A stretch of 64,000 nt of DNA from RGIG3178 sp964533965 (GTDB lineage Bacteria; Bacillota; Clostridia; Christensenellales; QAND01), in contig CAZHNN010000012.1 in NCBI GenBank assembly GCA_964533965.1, forward strand, positions 14,265 through 78,264, in the 5' to 3' direction. The notes under the pieces are model-generated. The model worked only from the letters and a program-made list of their open reading frames with translations. It made no database searches and had not been told where the DNA came from. Shown here one piece after another: positions 8,078 through 17,589 of this stretch. The stretch's first letter is position 1; each line of letters begins with the position of its first letter. The position numbers were made by a program, and so were the translations under genes.

Positions 8078-10525
8078 GTGGTACAGCAAAAATCGATCGT
8101 TAAAATGATGGCGGTCTTTGGATTATGCATATTACTGTTGATCGGCACCTTGTTTAACCTTACCGTGCTCAAGGGTACTGATTACTTTACGCAGAGTCTG
8201 AGCGGCAAGACGAGGATTCTCACGGTAACCGCCAAGCGCGGCAGTGTTTTGGATTCGACCGGCATTCCGCTGGCGTACGACAAAACGAGTTACAACATCG
8301 TATTCTATCGGGATCCGATTCGAACCGGAGCCAAATGGCGTGCCATCTATACGGATATCATATTGAAAACCATCCAGATTTTGGAGAAAAACGGCAACAA
8401 GGTAATCGATACACTCTCCATCAAACGGGATGACAACGGGATCTATTCTTTTGATTGGGGCGCCACAACGAACTCGGACGTACTCAAGAAAAAAGAAGAG
8501 CTTTGGCGTTTAAATATGTCCATCCCCACCGCCGGTGCAGGGGAAGCTTTTCAAATACTCAGGCAGCGCTATGCGATCCCCGATGACCTGGATTATGGGA
8601 TGGCACACAAGATCCTATCCGTCTGGCAGGAAGTGCAAAACTATTCGTTCAAGAGTTACGTTTCGGTCATAGTAGCCTATGACGTGGACGCATCCAGTGT
8701 CGCGGAAATCACGCAGCGTTCGATGGAGCTCGAGGGCATGAGCGCCGAGCAGGGTTATACGCGCATCTATCCCAATGGGATGTCCGCAGCCCATATCGTA
8801 GGCTATATGAGCAAGGTATACGATGAGGATGCGTTAACCGATCTCACCGCCAAGGGCTACAGCGAACAGGATCTGGTTGGCGTGATGGGTGTGGAAGCAA
8901 CGCTCGAGAGCCAGCTTAGCAGCAATAACGGTTCCCACAAGGGCTCACAGACGGTGGAAATCGATAGCCGCGGGAAAATCGTTCGTGTACTGAACCAGAC
9001 GCCGGCCACGGAAGGCAACACCGTGATATTGACCATCGACGAGGACTTGCAGAAGGTCGTAGAAACTGCGCTGGCTGAGAATATTCAAGCCATCAATGAA
9101 GAGCAGCAGAGCGTTTACAATGCAAACCTTGCCAAGTACCAAACGAAGGAAAGCGCTCGCGGCGGCGTGGCGACACGCTTTGCCAAAACCGGCGCATGCA
9201 TCGTGATGGACGTAAACACCGGGCAGGTGCTGGCGCTAGCTAGCTATCCTTCCTATGATCCCAATTTGTTCACCGGAGGCATTTCGGAAGCCGACTACGC
9301 CGCGCTTAATGACAAGACGACGACACCGCTGTTCAACAAGGCGATCAGCAGCCGTGCGGAGCCCGGCTCCGTCTTCAAGATGGTAACCGGCTATGCGGGA
9401 CTGATGGAAGGGGTCATCAGCCCAACAGATACCATCGATGACCAGGGAGAGTATAAAGAGGCTGTCACACAAGGCAAGGGGCCGTCGTGCTGGCAAAAGA
9501 ACTCGGCATTGCATGCCAACGAAGACATCGTGAAGGCGCTTAAAGACAGCTGCAACTACTACTTCTTCACCGTCGCGGACAAGCTGGAAAACGCCAAGCT
9601 GAACAAATGGGCCGGCATCTTCGGACTTACCAGCAAGACGGGCATCGAGTTGCCCGGAGAAGCCACGAGCTATGTCGCCAACCAAAAGGTGCTTTACGAC
9701 AGCACGAAGGATATCGCTACCGGGCAGGTCAACTCCAAGCCGTATCTGGTTCGCATTGCCGTCGCCAAGCTGTTACAGTACTTTGGGGCACAGCGAGGCG
9801 TGATCTATTCTGATGACCAGATCAATCGAGCGGCAACGCGCATTGTGCAGCTGGTGGGTTCGAGTGAGGATTTGGGCCCTGCGATCCGCGCGATACTGCG
9901 CGAAGAGCTGGACATCCCCGAATCCATCTCCTACGCCAAACGCTGGCATCAGGATATCAGCAATCTTCTGTATGAAATAACTTGGAACCGCATGCAGACG
10001 GTGGTAACGGGGATCGGGCAATCGGTTTCGTCGATCACTCCGATAGCGATTGTACGTTATATTGCAGCAATCGCCAACGGCGGTACGGTCTACGAATCGA
10101 GCATCATCAAGCGCGTGGTTGAGCCCGACGGAACAGTGGTGCAGGAGAACAACCCGAAGGTGGTCAGCACGCTGAGCGATACGGGCAACTATCTGTCCTA
10201 CATCCGCTTGGGCATGCGCGAAGTTATCTCGCTGGAGGACGGCGGTACGGCAGCCAGCGCGTTCGTCGGATTCGACTATGCCGACGACATCGCTGGCAAA
10301 ACCGGTACAGCGCAGGTCAGTACGATCGATTTGGAAAACACGTCGTGGTTTGTCGCATACACGCCAGTCGAAAACGCGCAGATTGCCATCGTCGTCTACA
10401 TACCCAACGGCTATAAGGGCGCATATGCAGCGCAGACAGTAAAAGACGTCATACAGTTTTACCGGGACCGGCAGAAACAACAGACCAATACATCCGTCGA
10501 GAAACCCGGCGGTTTGGTCGAATAA
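8078..10525 (+). CDS. mrdA: class B penicillin-binding protein 2 (elongasome transpeptidase)
   Basis: Peptidoglycan transpeptidase that works with RodA during cell elongation. The 815-residue product has an N-terminal anchor (about residues 8-30), a pedestal with TAKRGSVLDSTGIPLA, and a transpeptidase domain with catalytic S431-V-F-K434, S491-C-N493 and K741-T-G743. Elongation PBP2 proteins usually run about 600-750 residues. The extra length comes partly from a helical insert of about 90 residues (about 545-635) between the SxN and KTG motifs. The start is GTG at 8078 behind AAGGGGG. It lies between mreD and rodA. The gene symbol follows the E. coli name for the orthologous role. Confidence 0.93.
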   Translation: MVQQKSIVKMMAVFGLCILLLIGTLFNLTVLKGTDYFTQSLSGKTRILTVTAKRGSVLDSTGIPLAYDKTSYNIVFYRDPIRTGAKWRAIYTDIILKTIQILEKNGNKVIDTLSIKRDDNGIYSFDWGATTNSDVLKKKEELWRLNMSIPTAGAGEAFQILRQRYAIPDDLDYGMAHKILSVWQEVQNYSFKSYVSVIVAYDVDASSVAEITQRSMELEGMSAEQGYTRIYPNGMSAAHIVGYMSKVYDEDALTDLTAKGYSEQDLVGVMGVEATLESQLSSNNGSHKGSQTVEIDSRGKIVRVLNQTPATEGNTVILTIDEDLQKVVETALAENIQAINEEQQSVYNANLAKYQTKESARGGVATRFAKTGACIVMDVNTGQVLALASYPSYDPNLFTGGISEADYAALNDKTTTPLFNKAISSRAEPGSVFKMVTGYAGLMEGVISPTDTIDDQGEYKEAVTQGKGPSCWQKNSALHANEDIVKALKDSCNYYFFTVADKLENAKLNKWAGIFGLTSKTGIELPGEATSYVANQKVLYDSTKDIATGQVNSKPYLVRIAVAKLLQYFGAQRGVIYSDDQINRAATRIVQLVGSSEDLGPAIRAILREELDIPESISYAKRWHQDISNLLYEITWNRMQTVVTGIGQSVSSITPIAIVRYIAAIANGGTVYESSIIKRVVEPDGTVVQENNPKVVSTLSDTGNYLSYIRLGMREVISLEDGGTAASAFVGFDYADDIAGKTGTAQVSTIDLENTSWFVAYTPVENAQIAIVVYIPNGYKGAYAAQTVKDVIQFYRDRQKQQTNTSVEKPGGLVE

Positions 10526-10545
10526 CACGGGAAAAGGAATGGAAC

Positions 10546-11685
10546 ATGGCGGGTATATCGCTTAGAAAAAATTGGAAGAACATCGATTGGCTGCTGTTGC
10601 TCAATATAGTAGCCATAGTGATATATGGCCTTATCAGCCTTGCAGCGGCGATGGCAACGGCTTCAACGGGCACGGAATCGACGTTGGCCGAAAAGTTTGC
10701 CAACCTGAATCTGGACCTCGTGGTACGCCAGGCACTCTGGTTTTTAGTAGGCCTTGCGGCAATGACCGTCGTGATGATGGTGGATTATACGGTGCTGATG
10801 GAATTTGCGCCGATCATCTATTGGGTGAACATCGTCATCCTGCTGTTGCTGTACGTGCTTGCATCGGTGACCAAGAATACGGTGAGCTGGTATAAGTTTG
10901 GAAACATTGGCTTCCAGCCGAGCGAAATCATGAAGATAACCATCATGCTGATGCTGGCCAGGCTGTTCTCAAGACGCCCTGCGGAACAGAAGATGGAGGG
11001 CTTGGGCGATTTTTGGCAACCGGCTCTGTATACGGCGATTCCGTTTGTGCTCATAGCGCTACAGCCCGATATGGGAACGGCGATGGTCATCTTAAGCATA
11101 GCGATCGGGATCATGCTCATCGTCGGGATGCACAAGAAGCTGGTGCTTACCCTTTTGGGCACGGCTGCGGCGTGCTTGCCGCTCTTATGGCTGTTGCTCT
11201 CGGACATGCAGAAAAACCGCATCATGGTATTCTTCAACCCTACCGCCGATCTGTCCGGCGCCGGCTACAACGTTCTGCGTTCCAAGATAGCCATCGGCAG
11301 CGGTCAATGGGTGGGCAAGGGGATCTTCGCCGAGGGGAACCTGTCACAGCTCAACTGGGTACCGGTCAAGGAATCGGATTTCATCTTTACGGTAACCGGA
11401 GAGATGTTTGGCTTCATAGGCGGGATGATTCTGCTCGTTTTGTTCGCACTGTTGCTGTACCGAACGCTGCGCATCGCGATACGCGCCAGGGACAGGTTCG
11501 GTTCGCTGGTCGTCATTGGCGTGGCCACCATGATATTCGTCCATATGTTCGAGAACATTGGAATGACGATGGGATTGATGCCGGTCACGGGCATCCCGCT
11601 CCCGTTTGTCAGCTATGGGGGCAGCAATATGATGACCAACATGTTGGCCTATGGACTGGTGCTGAACATCGGATCGAAATGGTAG
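10546..11685 (+). CDS. rodA: RodA, SEDS-family peptidoglycan glycosyltransferase
   Basis: Polymerises lipid II into glycan strands as partner of the PBP2 encoded just upstream. The 379-residue protein has about ten membrane helices and SEDS signatures: GFQPSEIMKI near the fourth/fifth helix, LQPDMGTAMVI, LNWVPVKESDFIFTVTGEMFGFIG (which contains the catalytic-region Asp), and the C-terminal PFVSYGGSNM. The ATG at 10546 follows AAAAGGAATGG. The operon ends at the terminator at 11715-11745. Confidence 0.95.
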   Translation: MAGISLRKNWKNIDWLLLLNIVAIVIYGLISLAAAMATASTGTESTLAEKFANLNLDLVVRQALWFLVGLAAMTVVMMVDYTVLMEFAPIIYWVNIVILLLLYVLASVTKNTVSWYKFGNIGFQPSEIMKITIMLMLARLFSRRPAEQKMEGLGDFWQPALYTAIPFVLIALQPDMGTAMVILSIAIGIMLIVGMHKKLVLTLLGTAAACLPLLWLLLSDMQKNRIMVFFNPTADLSGAGYNVLRSKIAIGSGQWVGKGIFAEGNLSQLNWVPVKESDFIFTVTGEMFGFIGGMILLVLFALLLYRTLRIAIRARDRFGSLVVIGVATMIFVHMFENIGMTMGLMPVTGIPLPFVSYGGSNMMTNMLAYGLVLNIGSKW

Positions 11686-11714
11686 CGGAAAACAACTGAA
11701 TACTCATACATCCG

Positions 11715-11745
11715 AAGCCGTCTGTAAAGACGGCTTTTGTGTTGT
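11715..11745 (+). terminator. intrinsic terminator after rodA
   Basis: Eight-base-pair stem AAGCCGTC/GACGGCTT with loop TGTAAA, then a T/G-rich tail (TTTGTGTTGTG). Confidence 0.75.
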
Positions 11746-11769
11746 GCCTGCTGAGCGGAATGAGGAACT

Positions 11770-12546
11770 TTGTCTATTTTTCAGGCCTTTCGCATACGCT
11801 TTTCAGGGGGGGCGAAGGGCTTGCAGGATCAGGAACATACGAAGCTGGAGTTCGTTTCGCGCGAGCTCGACAGCAAACCGATAAGGCAGAGGCCGGATCT
11901 GTTAAGGCAGAGGCCGGATTTGTATATACCTTCGAGTAGGCACACGATGCAGGTTAGAAGCCGTCAGCAGGTTGCCAAGAAACAAGAGCGCAGCCCGTTT
12001 ACCATTAAAGCGGGCATATGCATCCTGGTTGCAGCCTGTTGTCTGTTGATGAGATTCCTCCCGTGGCAGTGGGTCTTGGATACGCGGCAGACGATGAATA
12101 ACCTTTTCACCTATGATTTGGAATTCGACGATTCGTTGGGGCGGTTGAATTTCGTGCAAACGTTGTTCCCGGGAGTTGCCGCGGTCTTCAATGCCAAGAG
12201 CTCCATGCAAGACCCTGTGGAAGGGATCCTTCAGTCTGCATACCGTGCCGACGGGCAGGACCATGTCATATTCAAATGCGAAGCGGGTGCAAATGTCAAG
12301 GCGGTGTCGGACGGGCGAGTCATCAAACGGGGAGTGCACGAGCAGTACGGTAACTATTTGATGATCGAGCATGTCGGGAATATGGTTTCGATCTACTATG
12401 GCCTGAAGAACTCCAAACTTGAAAAAGGCGCCGAAGTGAAGGGCGGAGATGTGATCGGAACACTTACAGACAGCGGAGAATTGATCTTTGAATTGCGCAT
12501 ATCCGACAAAGCGCAGAACCCGATGCGCTATATCGGTACCATATGA
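11770..12546 (+). CDS. spoIVFA: SpoIVFA-like protein with degenerate LytM/M23 domain
   Basis: In Bacillus, SpoIVFA holds the membrane protease SpoIVFB in check until sigma-K activation. This 258-residue product matches in design: basic cytoplasmic N-terminus, one membrane helix (about residues 77-95), and a C-terminal peptidase M23-like beta domain (about 150-255, with DGRVIKRGVHEQYGNYLMIEHVG). The M23 zinc ligands are not intact: the canonical HxH is missing. A catalytic role is therefore unlikely, as for Bacillus SpoIVFA. The TTG at 11770 follows TGAGGA; ATG 11947 would give a shorter form. The next gene is SpoIVFB-like, 10 nt away. An internal 21-nt repeat duplicates RQRPDL. Confidence 0.75.
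   Translation: MSIFQAFRIRFSGGAKGLQDQEHTKLEFVSRELDSKPIRQRPDLLRQRPDLYIPSSRHTMQVRSRQQVAKKQERSPFTIKAGICILVAACCLLMRFLPWQWVLDTRQTMNNLFTYDLEFDDSLGRLNFVQTLFPGVAAVFNAKSSMQDPVEGILQSAYRADGQDHVIFKCEAGANVKAVSDGRVIKRGVHEQYGNYLMIEHVGNMVSIYYGLKNSKLEKGAEVKGGDVIGTLTDSGELIFELRISDKAQNPMRYIGTI
11883..11924. repeat. 21-nt direct duplication inside the spoIVFA-like gene
   Basis: Two adjacent 21-nt units at 11883-11903 and 11904-11924 differ at only two positions (19 of 21 identical). They are in frame and give the duplicated peptide RQRPDLLRQRPDLY in the cytoplasmic N-terminal part. Confidence 0.85.
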
Positions 12547-12556
12547 GTTATAAACG

Positions 12557-13414
12557 ATGAAGAATACAAGGCTGACATTGGATCCCCTGATGCTAGCGCT
12601 GCTGATCCCGGCAGCGTTTTTTGGGTATTTCTGGGCGCTTGTAACGGGTTTCATATCGGTGTTGTTCCATGAGTGCTGCCATGCCATAGCGGCTAGGCTG
12701 TTCGGCATCCATACGGAGCGCATCGATCTTTCGCCGTTTGGAGCCCTTTGCGTCACGGACAGCGCGCCTTCCCCCAAAGGTGCATTCTGCATCGCATTGG
12801 TGGGGCCGTTGTCCAATCTGCTGATGGTGCAGCTTCTGGTGATGCTTTATAGGATTTGGCCGTTGCCGATCATATCCATGTTCATCGTCGCCAATCTGGG
12901 CATAGGCCTGTTCAACCTACTGCCGGCATACCCACTGGACGGCGGTAGAATGCTCCATATAGTACTGACGCCGCTTCTAGGCTTTGAACGGGCAAAGCGT
13001 CTGTGCTGCTACATCGGTATTCTGCTGGCGACGATCATCCTTGGCTTTGCCGTCTACAACGCGTTTACGATACATGTGGTCAACCTGAGCTTCTTGTTGA
13101 TAGGTGGCATGTTGTTGTTTATGGCGAGGCGTCAACTCAATTCGGACGTTTACACGGCTTTGCAGCGTTCACAAAAAAAACGCAGGCTGCTGCATGCAAG
13201 GCCGATTGAAGCCAAGCAAGTCGCAGCAAGCGAGAAGACCATTGCGATGGATTTGTTGAAAAGGCTTCAGAAAGGGCAGTATCTTACTGCATATGTTCTG
13301 GATGAGGGCATGAAAGTGCGCGGCGTTCTGGATGAGACGGAGATACTCGATGGCATCGTGCAATTTGGAAGTACGGCTACGTTGAAGAAAATCCTTGACC
13401 ATCAACGAAGTTAA
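12557..13414 (+). CDS. spoIVFB: SpoIVFB-like site-2-type intramembrane metalloprotease (M50)
   Basis: Zinc intramembrane protease; the Bacillus homologue cleaves pro-sigma-K in the mother cell. The 285-residue protein is close to the 288 residues of Bacillus SpoIVFB and has the same plan: H38-E-C-C-H42 zinc motif in a membrane helix, the third ligand in YPLDGGR (Asp128), further membrane helices, and a C-terminal CBS-like domain (about residues 210-285). The preceding SpoIVFA-like gene supports the assignment. Its own ribosome binding site is weak, so coupling to spoIVFA is likely. A non-sporulation M50B role cannot be excluded. Confidence 0.85.
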   Translation: MKNTRLTLDPLMLALLIPAAFFGYFWALVTGFISVLFHECCHAIAARLFGIHTERIDLSPFGALCVTDSAPSPKGAFCIALVGPLSNLLMVQLLVMLYRIWPLPIISMFIVANLGIGLFNLLPAYPLDGGRMLHIVLTPLLGFERAKRLCCYIGILLATIILGFAVYNAFTIHVVNLSFLLIGGMLLFMARRQLNSDVYTALQRSQKKRRLLHARPIEAKQVAASEKTIAMDLLKRLQKGQYLTAYVLDEGMKVRGVLDETEILDGIVQFGSTATLKKILDHQRS

Positions 13415-13443
13415 AGTGTAAACTAATCGTTTGGAAGGATGGT

Positions 13444-15267
13444 TTGACGAGGATGCAGCGCCTGCTTTTAAGCGTGGACAAGCCCGCCAGGTATACAGGC
13501 GGAGAACTGAATATGATTCGCAAAAACCCGGAAGGGAAGCTTCGCTTTGCGCTGTGTTTTCCGGATGTTTATGAGGTTGGGATGAGCCATTTGGGCTCCC
13601 GGATCCTCTACGAAGCGATTAACCGCCTGGATTTCGCATACTGTGAGCGGGCGTTTGCTCCATGGACAGACATGGAGCGCCTTATGCGCGAAAACGAAAT
13701 GCCGCTTTGCGCGCTTGAAAGCGGAGATGCGCTGTCCTCTTTTGATATCCTGGGCTTTTCGCTTCAGTACGAGATGTCCTATACCAATGTGCTCAACATG
13801 CTCGATTTGGCAGGGATTCCTCTGTACGCAAAAGACCGTAACAATACACATCCGCTCATCGTCGTGGGCGGTCCATGCGCCTATCATGCGGAACCGCTTG
13901 CGCCGTTTGTGGACCTGATGCTTTTGGGAGACGGGGAGCAAACGGTGGCAGAGCTTACACAGGCCGTATATGATGCCAAACGGAGCCAAATCGACAAGGC
14001 AGCATTGCTGCAAACTCTTTGCAAAAAAGATGGATTTTATGTGCCGTCTCTATATGAACTGTGCTATGATGAACAAGGGTTCATACTGGATATCAAGGCA
14101 AAAGACGGTGCGCCGCAACGTGTTAAAAAAGCGGTTGTCACCGATCTGGAACATGCCGTTTATCCGCTCTGCCCCATTTTGCCAAGCACGGCCATCATAC
14201 ATGACAGGGCTGTTTTGGAGCTGTTCCGGGGCTGTTCGCGCGGCTGCCGGTTTTGTCAGGCGGGGTATGTTTACCGCCCGGTGCGTTGCCGCTCGAAGGA
14301 ACTGCTAACGCAGCAGGCCAGGGCGCTCATTGAAAATACCGGCTATGAGGAAATATCGCTCACGTCGCTTAGTAGCGGCGATTATCCCGATCTTGTGCCT
14401 CTGATGGAAGATCTTGGTGAGCTTAGAGCAAAGCGCGTATCGCTTTCCCTTCCGTCATTGCGCATCGATTCCTTCCTTCGGGACTATGCCGAAGGAACGG
14501 CCGGCGTGCGCAAGAGCGGGCTTACCTTTGCCCCTGAGGCAGGGACGCAGAGGCTCCGGGATATCATTAATAAGGGTGTCACAGAAGAGGATCTGCTGCG
14601 GTCCGTAGGAGATGCGTTCGAAGCGGGATACAGCAGCATCAAGCTGTATTTTATGTTGGGACTTCCGATGGAGACCGATGAGGACCTGTACGGCATCGTA
14701 GATTTGGCCAAGAAAGTGGTGGATCTCTATTATGCGATGCCCAAAGAAAAGCGGCTTCAGCCCCCTCAGGTCAGCATCAGTGTTTCGCCTTTCGTGCCCA
14801 AACCCTTTACGCCGTTCCAATGGGAACCTCAGGCGACGCCGGAGGAATTGCGCAGAAAGCAGCAGCTTTTGCGGGATGCGCTCAAACACCATAAGCGCAT
14901 CAAGTTAAGCAGCCACGACGCCAGGCTTTGCACGATCGAAGCGGTACTGGCGCGTGGCGATAGACGGCTGGCAGAGGTTCTGTTTAAGGTCTGGCAAAAG
15001 GGCGCGCACATGGAGGGATGGGCGGAGCATTTCCGATACGACCTATGGATGCAGGCAATGCAGGAGTGCAACTGCTCCGTTGAGTTCTACGCAAACCGGG
15101 CAAGATCGACACAAGAGGTATTGCCCTGGGATCACATAGACGTCGGCGTCAGCAAGCAATTCCTCTTAAGCGAGAGAAACCGGGCCTGTGAGGGAATCAC
15201 AACACCAGATTGCAGGCAGGGCTGCACCGGCTGCGGATTGATGGAAGTCTGCGGGGGCGTATCATGA
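13444..15267 (+). CDS. B12-binding-like radical SAM protein (TIGR03960 type)
   Basis: Radical SAM enzyme of unknown reaction. The 607-residue protein has an N-terminal cobalamin-binding-like region (about 30-200, with GGPCAYHAEPLAPFVDLMLLGDGE) and a radical SAM core starting at FRGCSRGCRFCQAG, the CxxxCxxC cluster motif near residue 262. The extreme C-terminus has another Cys cluster (TPDCRQGCTGCG). In many Firmicutes this family sits directly before a DUF2344 gene and RNase G, exactly as here (ATGA overlap with the next gene), and in some genomes the two are fused. The start is TTG 13444 after AAGGAT; ATG 13453 is an alternative. Confidence 0.88.
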   Translation: MTRMQRLLLSVDKPARYTGGELNMIRKNPEGKLRFALCFPDVYEVGMSHLGSRILYEAINRLDFAYCERAFAPWTDMERLMRENEMPLCALESGDALSSFDILGFSLQYEMSYTNVLNMLDLAGIPLYAKDRNNTHPLIVVGGPCAYHAEPLAPFVDLMLLGDGEQTVAELTQAVYDAKRSQIDKAALLQTLCKKDGFYVPSLYELCYDEQGFILDIKAKDGAPQRVKKAVVTDLEHAVYPLCPILPSTAIIHDRAVLELFRGCSRGCRFCQAGYVYRPVRCRSKELLTQQARALIENTGYEEISLTSLSSGDYPDLVPLMEDLGELRAKRVSLSLPSLRIDSFLRDYAEGTAGVRKSGLTFAPEAGTQRLRDIINKGVTEEDLLRSVGDAFEAGYSSIKLYFMLGLPMETDEDLYGIVDLAKKVVDLYYAMPKEKRLQPPQVSISVSPFVPKPFTPFQWEPQATPEELRRKQQLLRDALKHHKRIKLSSHDARLCTIEAVLARGDRRLAEVLFKVWQKGAHMEGWAEHFRYDLWMQAMQECNCSVEFYANRARSTQEVLPWDHIDVGVSKQFLLSERNRACEGITTPDCRQGCTGCGLMEVCGGVS

Positions 15268-15926
15268 ACATGCTTGTCAAATTTGCCCGATACGGCGCGC
15301 TCAGCTTCTGCTCACATCTGGATTTGCTGCGCTGTGTACAGCGTACGATGCGCCGGGCCGGATTGCCGATGCAGTATTCACAGGGGTTCAACCCTCATCC
15401 GTTATTGACCTTTGCTCAGGCACTGGGGGTAGGGCTTCAGACGCAGGGTGACTACTTTGCCATTGCGTTGTCCGAAGAGGTGGATCCGAAGACGTTTCTC
15501 CTCCGCTTTAACGCGCATGCACCCCAAGGGCTTGCGGCTGTTGCCGCACGAACAATGGGAGAGCAGGAAAAAAGCCCGATGGCGCTGGTTGAGGCCGCCG
15601 TCTATCGGGTGGAAGTAAGCCCCCAAAACCTGGATGCTCTTCACAAAGGCATCGGGGCTTTGATGGCGATGGACGCATATGAGTATACTATCAAGGAGAA
15701 GCAGCAGAACATTCGAGTGCTGATCCATCGAATCGACTGCGATGATAAAGGCGCGCTGTGCTGTGTATCCTGTGGCAATGATAATCTGTCCCATAAGGTG
15801 ATCGCCCAGGTCCTTTCGGACATTGGCGGAATCTCTGGGGATGATATACAAATTTATCGGGAAGATCTCTTAACAAAATTCGGATCGGATGCATTGGTCT
15901 GTTTAATTGACATGCAGCCATCCTAA
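15264..15926 (+). CDS. DUF2344 (TIGR03936) protein, partner of the radical SAM protein
   Basis: Family of unknown function encoded next to, or fused with, the TIGR03960 radical SAM protein. The 220-residue product begins MLVKFARYGALSFCSHLDLLR and has the characteristic MQYSQGFNPHPLLTFAQALGVG block. The ATG at 15264 overlaps the preceding stop. The strict coupling suggests that both act on the same substrate; a tRNA or translation link is suggested only by the following rng-rplU-rpmA genes. Confidence 0.88.
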   Translation: MNMLVKFARYGALSFCSHLDLLRCVQRTMRRAGLPMQYSQGFNPHPLLTFAQALGVGLQTQGDYFAIALSEEVDPKTFLLRFNAHAPQGLAAVAARTMGEQEKSPMALVEAAVYRVEVSPQNLDALHKGIGALMAMDAYEYTIKEKQQNIRVLIHRIDCDDKGALCCVSCGNDNLSHKVIAQVLSDIGGISGDDIQIYREDLLTKFGSDALVCLIDMQPS

Positions 15927-15943
15927 AGTGGCAGGTGAATAGT

Positions 15944-17473
15944 TTGGGGAACCGGATTTACCTTGAGGCAAACCCGTATCAGATCAGGGTTGCGCTCACG
16001 GAAGACGATGCGCTTGCGGAACTGTATATCGAGCGCAAGGGCGGCGAACGGATCGCCGGAAACATCTATAAGGGTAAAGTAAAGAACGTGCTTCCGGGCA
16101 TGCAAGCGGCCTTTGTGGATATCGGGCTGGACAAGAATGCATTCTTGTATGTCGGTGACATTATCGTCGCGTCCGAAAGCGAGGATTTCCGCTTTAACGG
16201 CAAGCAGACAGCGCAGGAAACAGCCGCACTGGACATCCGTTCCTTGGTCAAAGTCGGGCAAGAGATAATGGTACAGGTCATCAAGGAGCCGTTTGGCACC
16301 AAGGGAGCCCGCATCACCACCAATATCACGCTGCCTGGGCGTTCCATCGTCCTGATGCCCAATGCCGATTATGTCGGCGTGTCACGGCGAATCGAAAACG
16401 AGGAAGATCGGACCGCTTTGCGGGAAGTGCTGGAGAGGATCCGCCCGCCGCACATCGGCGTGATAGCCCGTACCGTTTCTCTTGGGATGACGGAGGATTT
16501 GCTGCGCGAACAGATTGATCAGCAGATGCGCCTGTACCGCCAGATCGTGCTGCATTACGAAGACGTTAAAGCGCCGGGCCTGGTTCACAGCGAAGAGAGC
16601 CTGATATATAGGACAATACGGGATATGCTGCGCGATGACATCGAGGCATTTTTTATCAACGATGCGGTCGTATACCAGCGCGTTATACAGACAGTAAAAG
16701 CAATGAGCTCACATCTGTTGGATCGCGTCAAGTTGTTTCATAAGCATTATGATATGTTCACCTATTATGATCTTGAGAGCAAGATCGACAAAGCGCTTCG
16801 GCGCAAGGTCTGGCTCAAGAGCGGCGGCTATCTGGTGTTTGACAGCGCCGAAGCCCTGACCGTCGTCGATGTGAACACGGGAAAATACGTCGGCACCGAC
16901 GATCTGCAGACGACGATCCTGAATACGAACATTGAGGCTGCACAGGAAGTGGCACGGCAGATACGCGTTCGTGATATTTCCGGCATCATCGTTGTGGACT
17001 TCATCGACATGGAGGACGCGGTCAACCGGGAGAAGCTTCTAGAAGTGCTGCGCGAAGCCACCAAGAGGGATCGTACCCGCACCAGCATCATGGGCATTAC
17101 AGGGCTTGGCATTGTGGAGATGACGCGCAAGAAGCTCAAGCAATCGCTGAGCAGTGTATTCTATGAAGCGTGCCCGTATTGCGAAGGGCTGGGCATCATA
17201 AAGAACAAATCATCTATGGCAATGGAAGCACGCAAAGAATGCCTTAAGCTGTTCTATGATACCGACTGCAAAGCCGTCATCATCAAGGGGCATGCAGTTA
17301 TTATCGCAGAGATCATGTCCATGACCAAACCCGATGCAAGGCTGATTCCGTTGGTGCAGAACAAGATGGTCTATGTGATGCCCTGTGAGAACATGCACTG
17401 GGAGCATCTGGAAGTGGAGCCGATCTTTAACCTGCAGGACCTACACGAATCCGGAGCGGTCAAACTTCCGTAG
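15944..17473 (+). CDS. rng: ribonuclease G/E family endoribonuclease
   Basis: Single-strand endoribonuclease of the RNase E/G family, used in rRNA maturation and mRNA decay. The product of about 509 residues has an N-terminal S1 domain (about 35-120, AAFVDIGLDKNAFLYVGDI), the RNase H-like and DNase I-like core with catalytic aspartates in VVDVNTGKYVG and IIVVDFIDME, and the zinc-link cysteines in ACPYCEGLG. It lacks the long RNase E scaffold tail. I favour TTG 15944, which has CAGGTG in good spacing; GTG 15935, three codons upstream, is the alternative. The next promoter (rplU) starts right after the stop. Confidence 0.93.
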   Translation: MGNRIYLEANPYQIRVALTEDDALAELYIERKGGERIAGNIYKGKVKNVLPGMQAAFVDIGLDKNAFLYVGDIIVASESEDFRFNGKQTAQETAALDIRSLVKVGQEIMVQVIKEPFGTKGARITTNITLPGRSIVLMPNADYVGVSRRIENEEDRTALREVLERIRPPHIGVIARTVSLGMTEDLLREQIDQQMRLYRQIVLHYEDVKAPGLVHSEESLIYRTIRDMLRDDIEAFFINDAVVYQRVIQTVKAMSSHLLDRVKLFHKHYDMFTYYDLESKIDKALRRKVWLKSGGYLVFDSAEALTVVDVNTGKYVGTDDLQTTILNTNIEAAQEVARQIRVRDISGIIVVDFIDMEDAVNREKLLEVLREATKRDRTRTSIMGITGLGIVEMTRKKLKQSLSSVFYEACPYCEGLGIIKNKSSMAMEARKECLKLFYDTDCKAVIIKGHAVIIAEIMSMTKPDARLIPLVQNKMVYVMPCENMHWEHLEVEPIFNLQDLHESGAVKLP

Positions 17474-17502
17474 TTGACAGTCCAACGGCATCATGATACA
17501 AT
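17474..17502 (+). promoter_or_regulatory. consensus sigma-A promoter of rplU-rpmA
   Basis: TTGACA (17474-17479) and TACAAT (17497-17502) are separated by exactly 17 nt. The promoter begins immediately behind the rng stop codon. Confidence 0.88.
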
Positions 17503-17589
17503 ACTTCGGTGTTACCGCTCGGCAAGGGTACAAGTGCGCAAGCCACCCCACCCGGCGAGTCCCAAACGAATTCTGGGGAGGTGCAACAG
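17503..17589 (+). ncRNA. candidate L21 leader (5' UTR of rplU)
   Basis: About 85 nt of untranslated leader between the rplU promoter and its ATG. It is C/G-rich and includes complementary segments such as CACCCCACC and TCTGGGGAGGTG near the ribosome binding site. Firmicutes often have a structured L21 leader at this position, thought to be autogenously regulated. I assign it by position and pairing potential, not by a covariance match. Confidence 0.45.
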
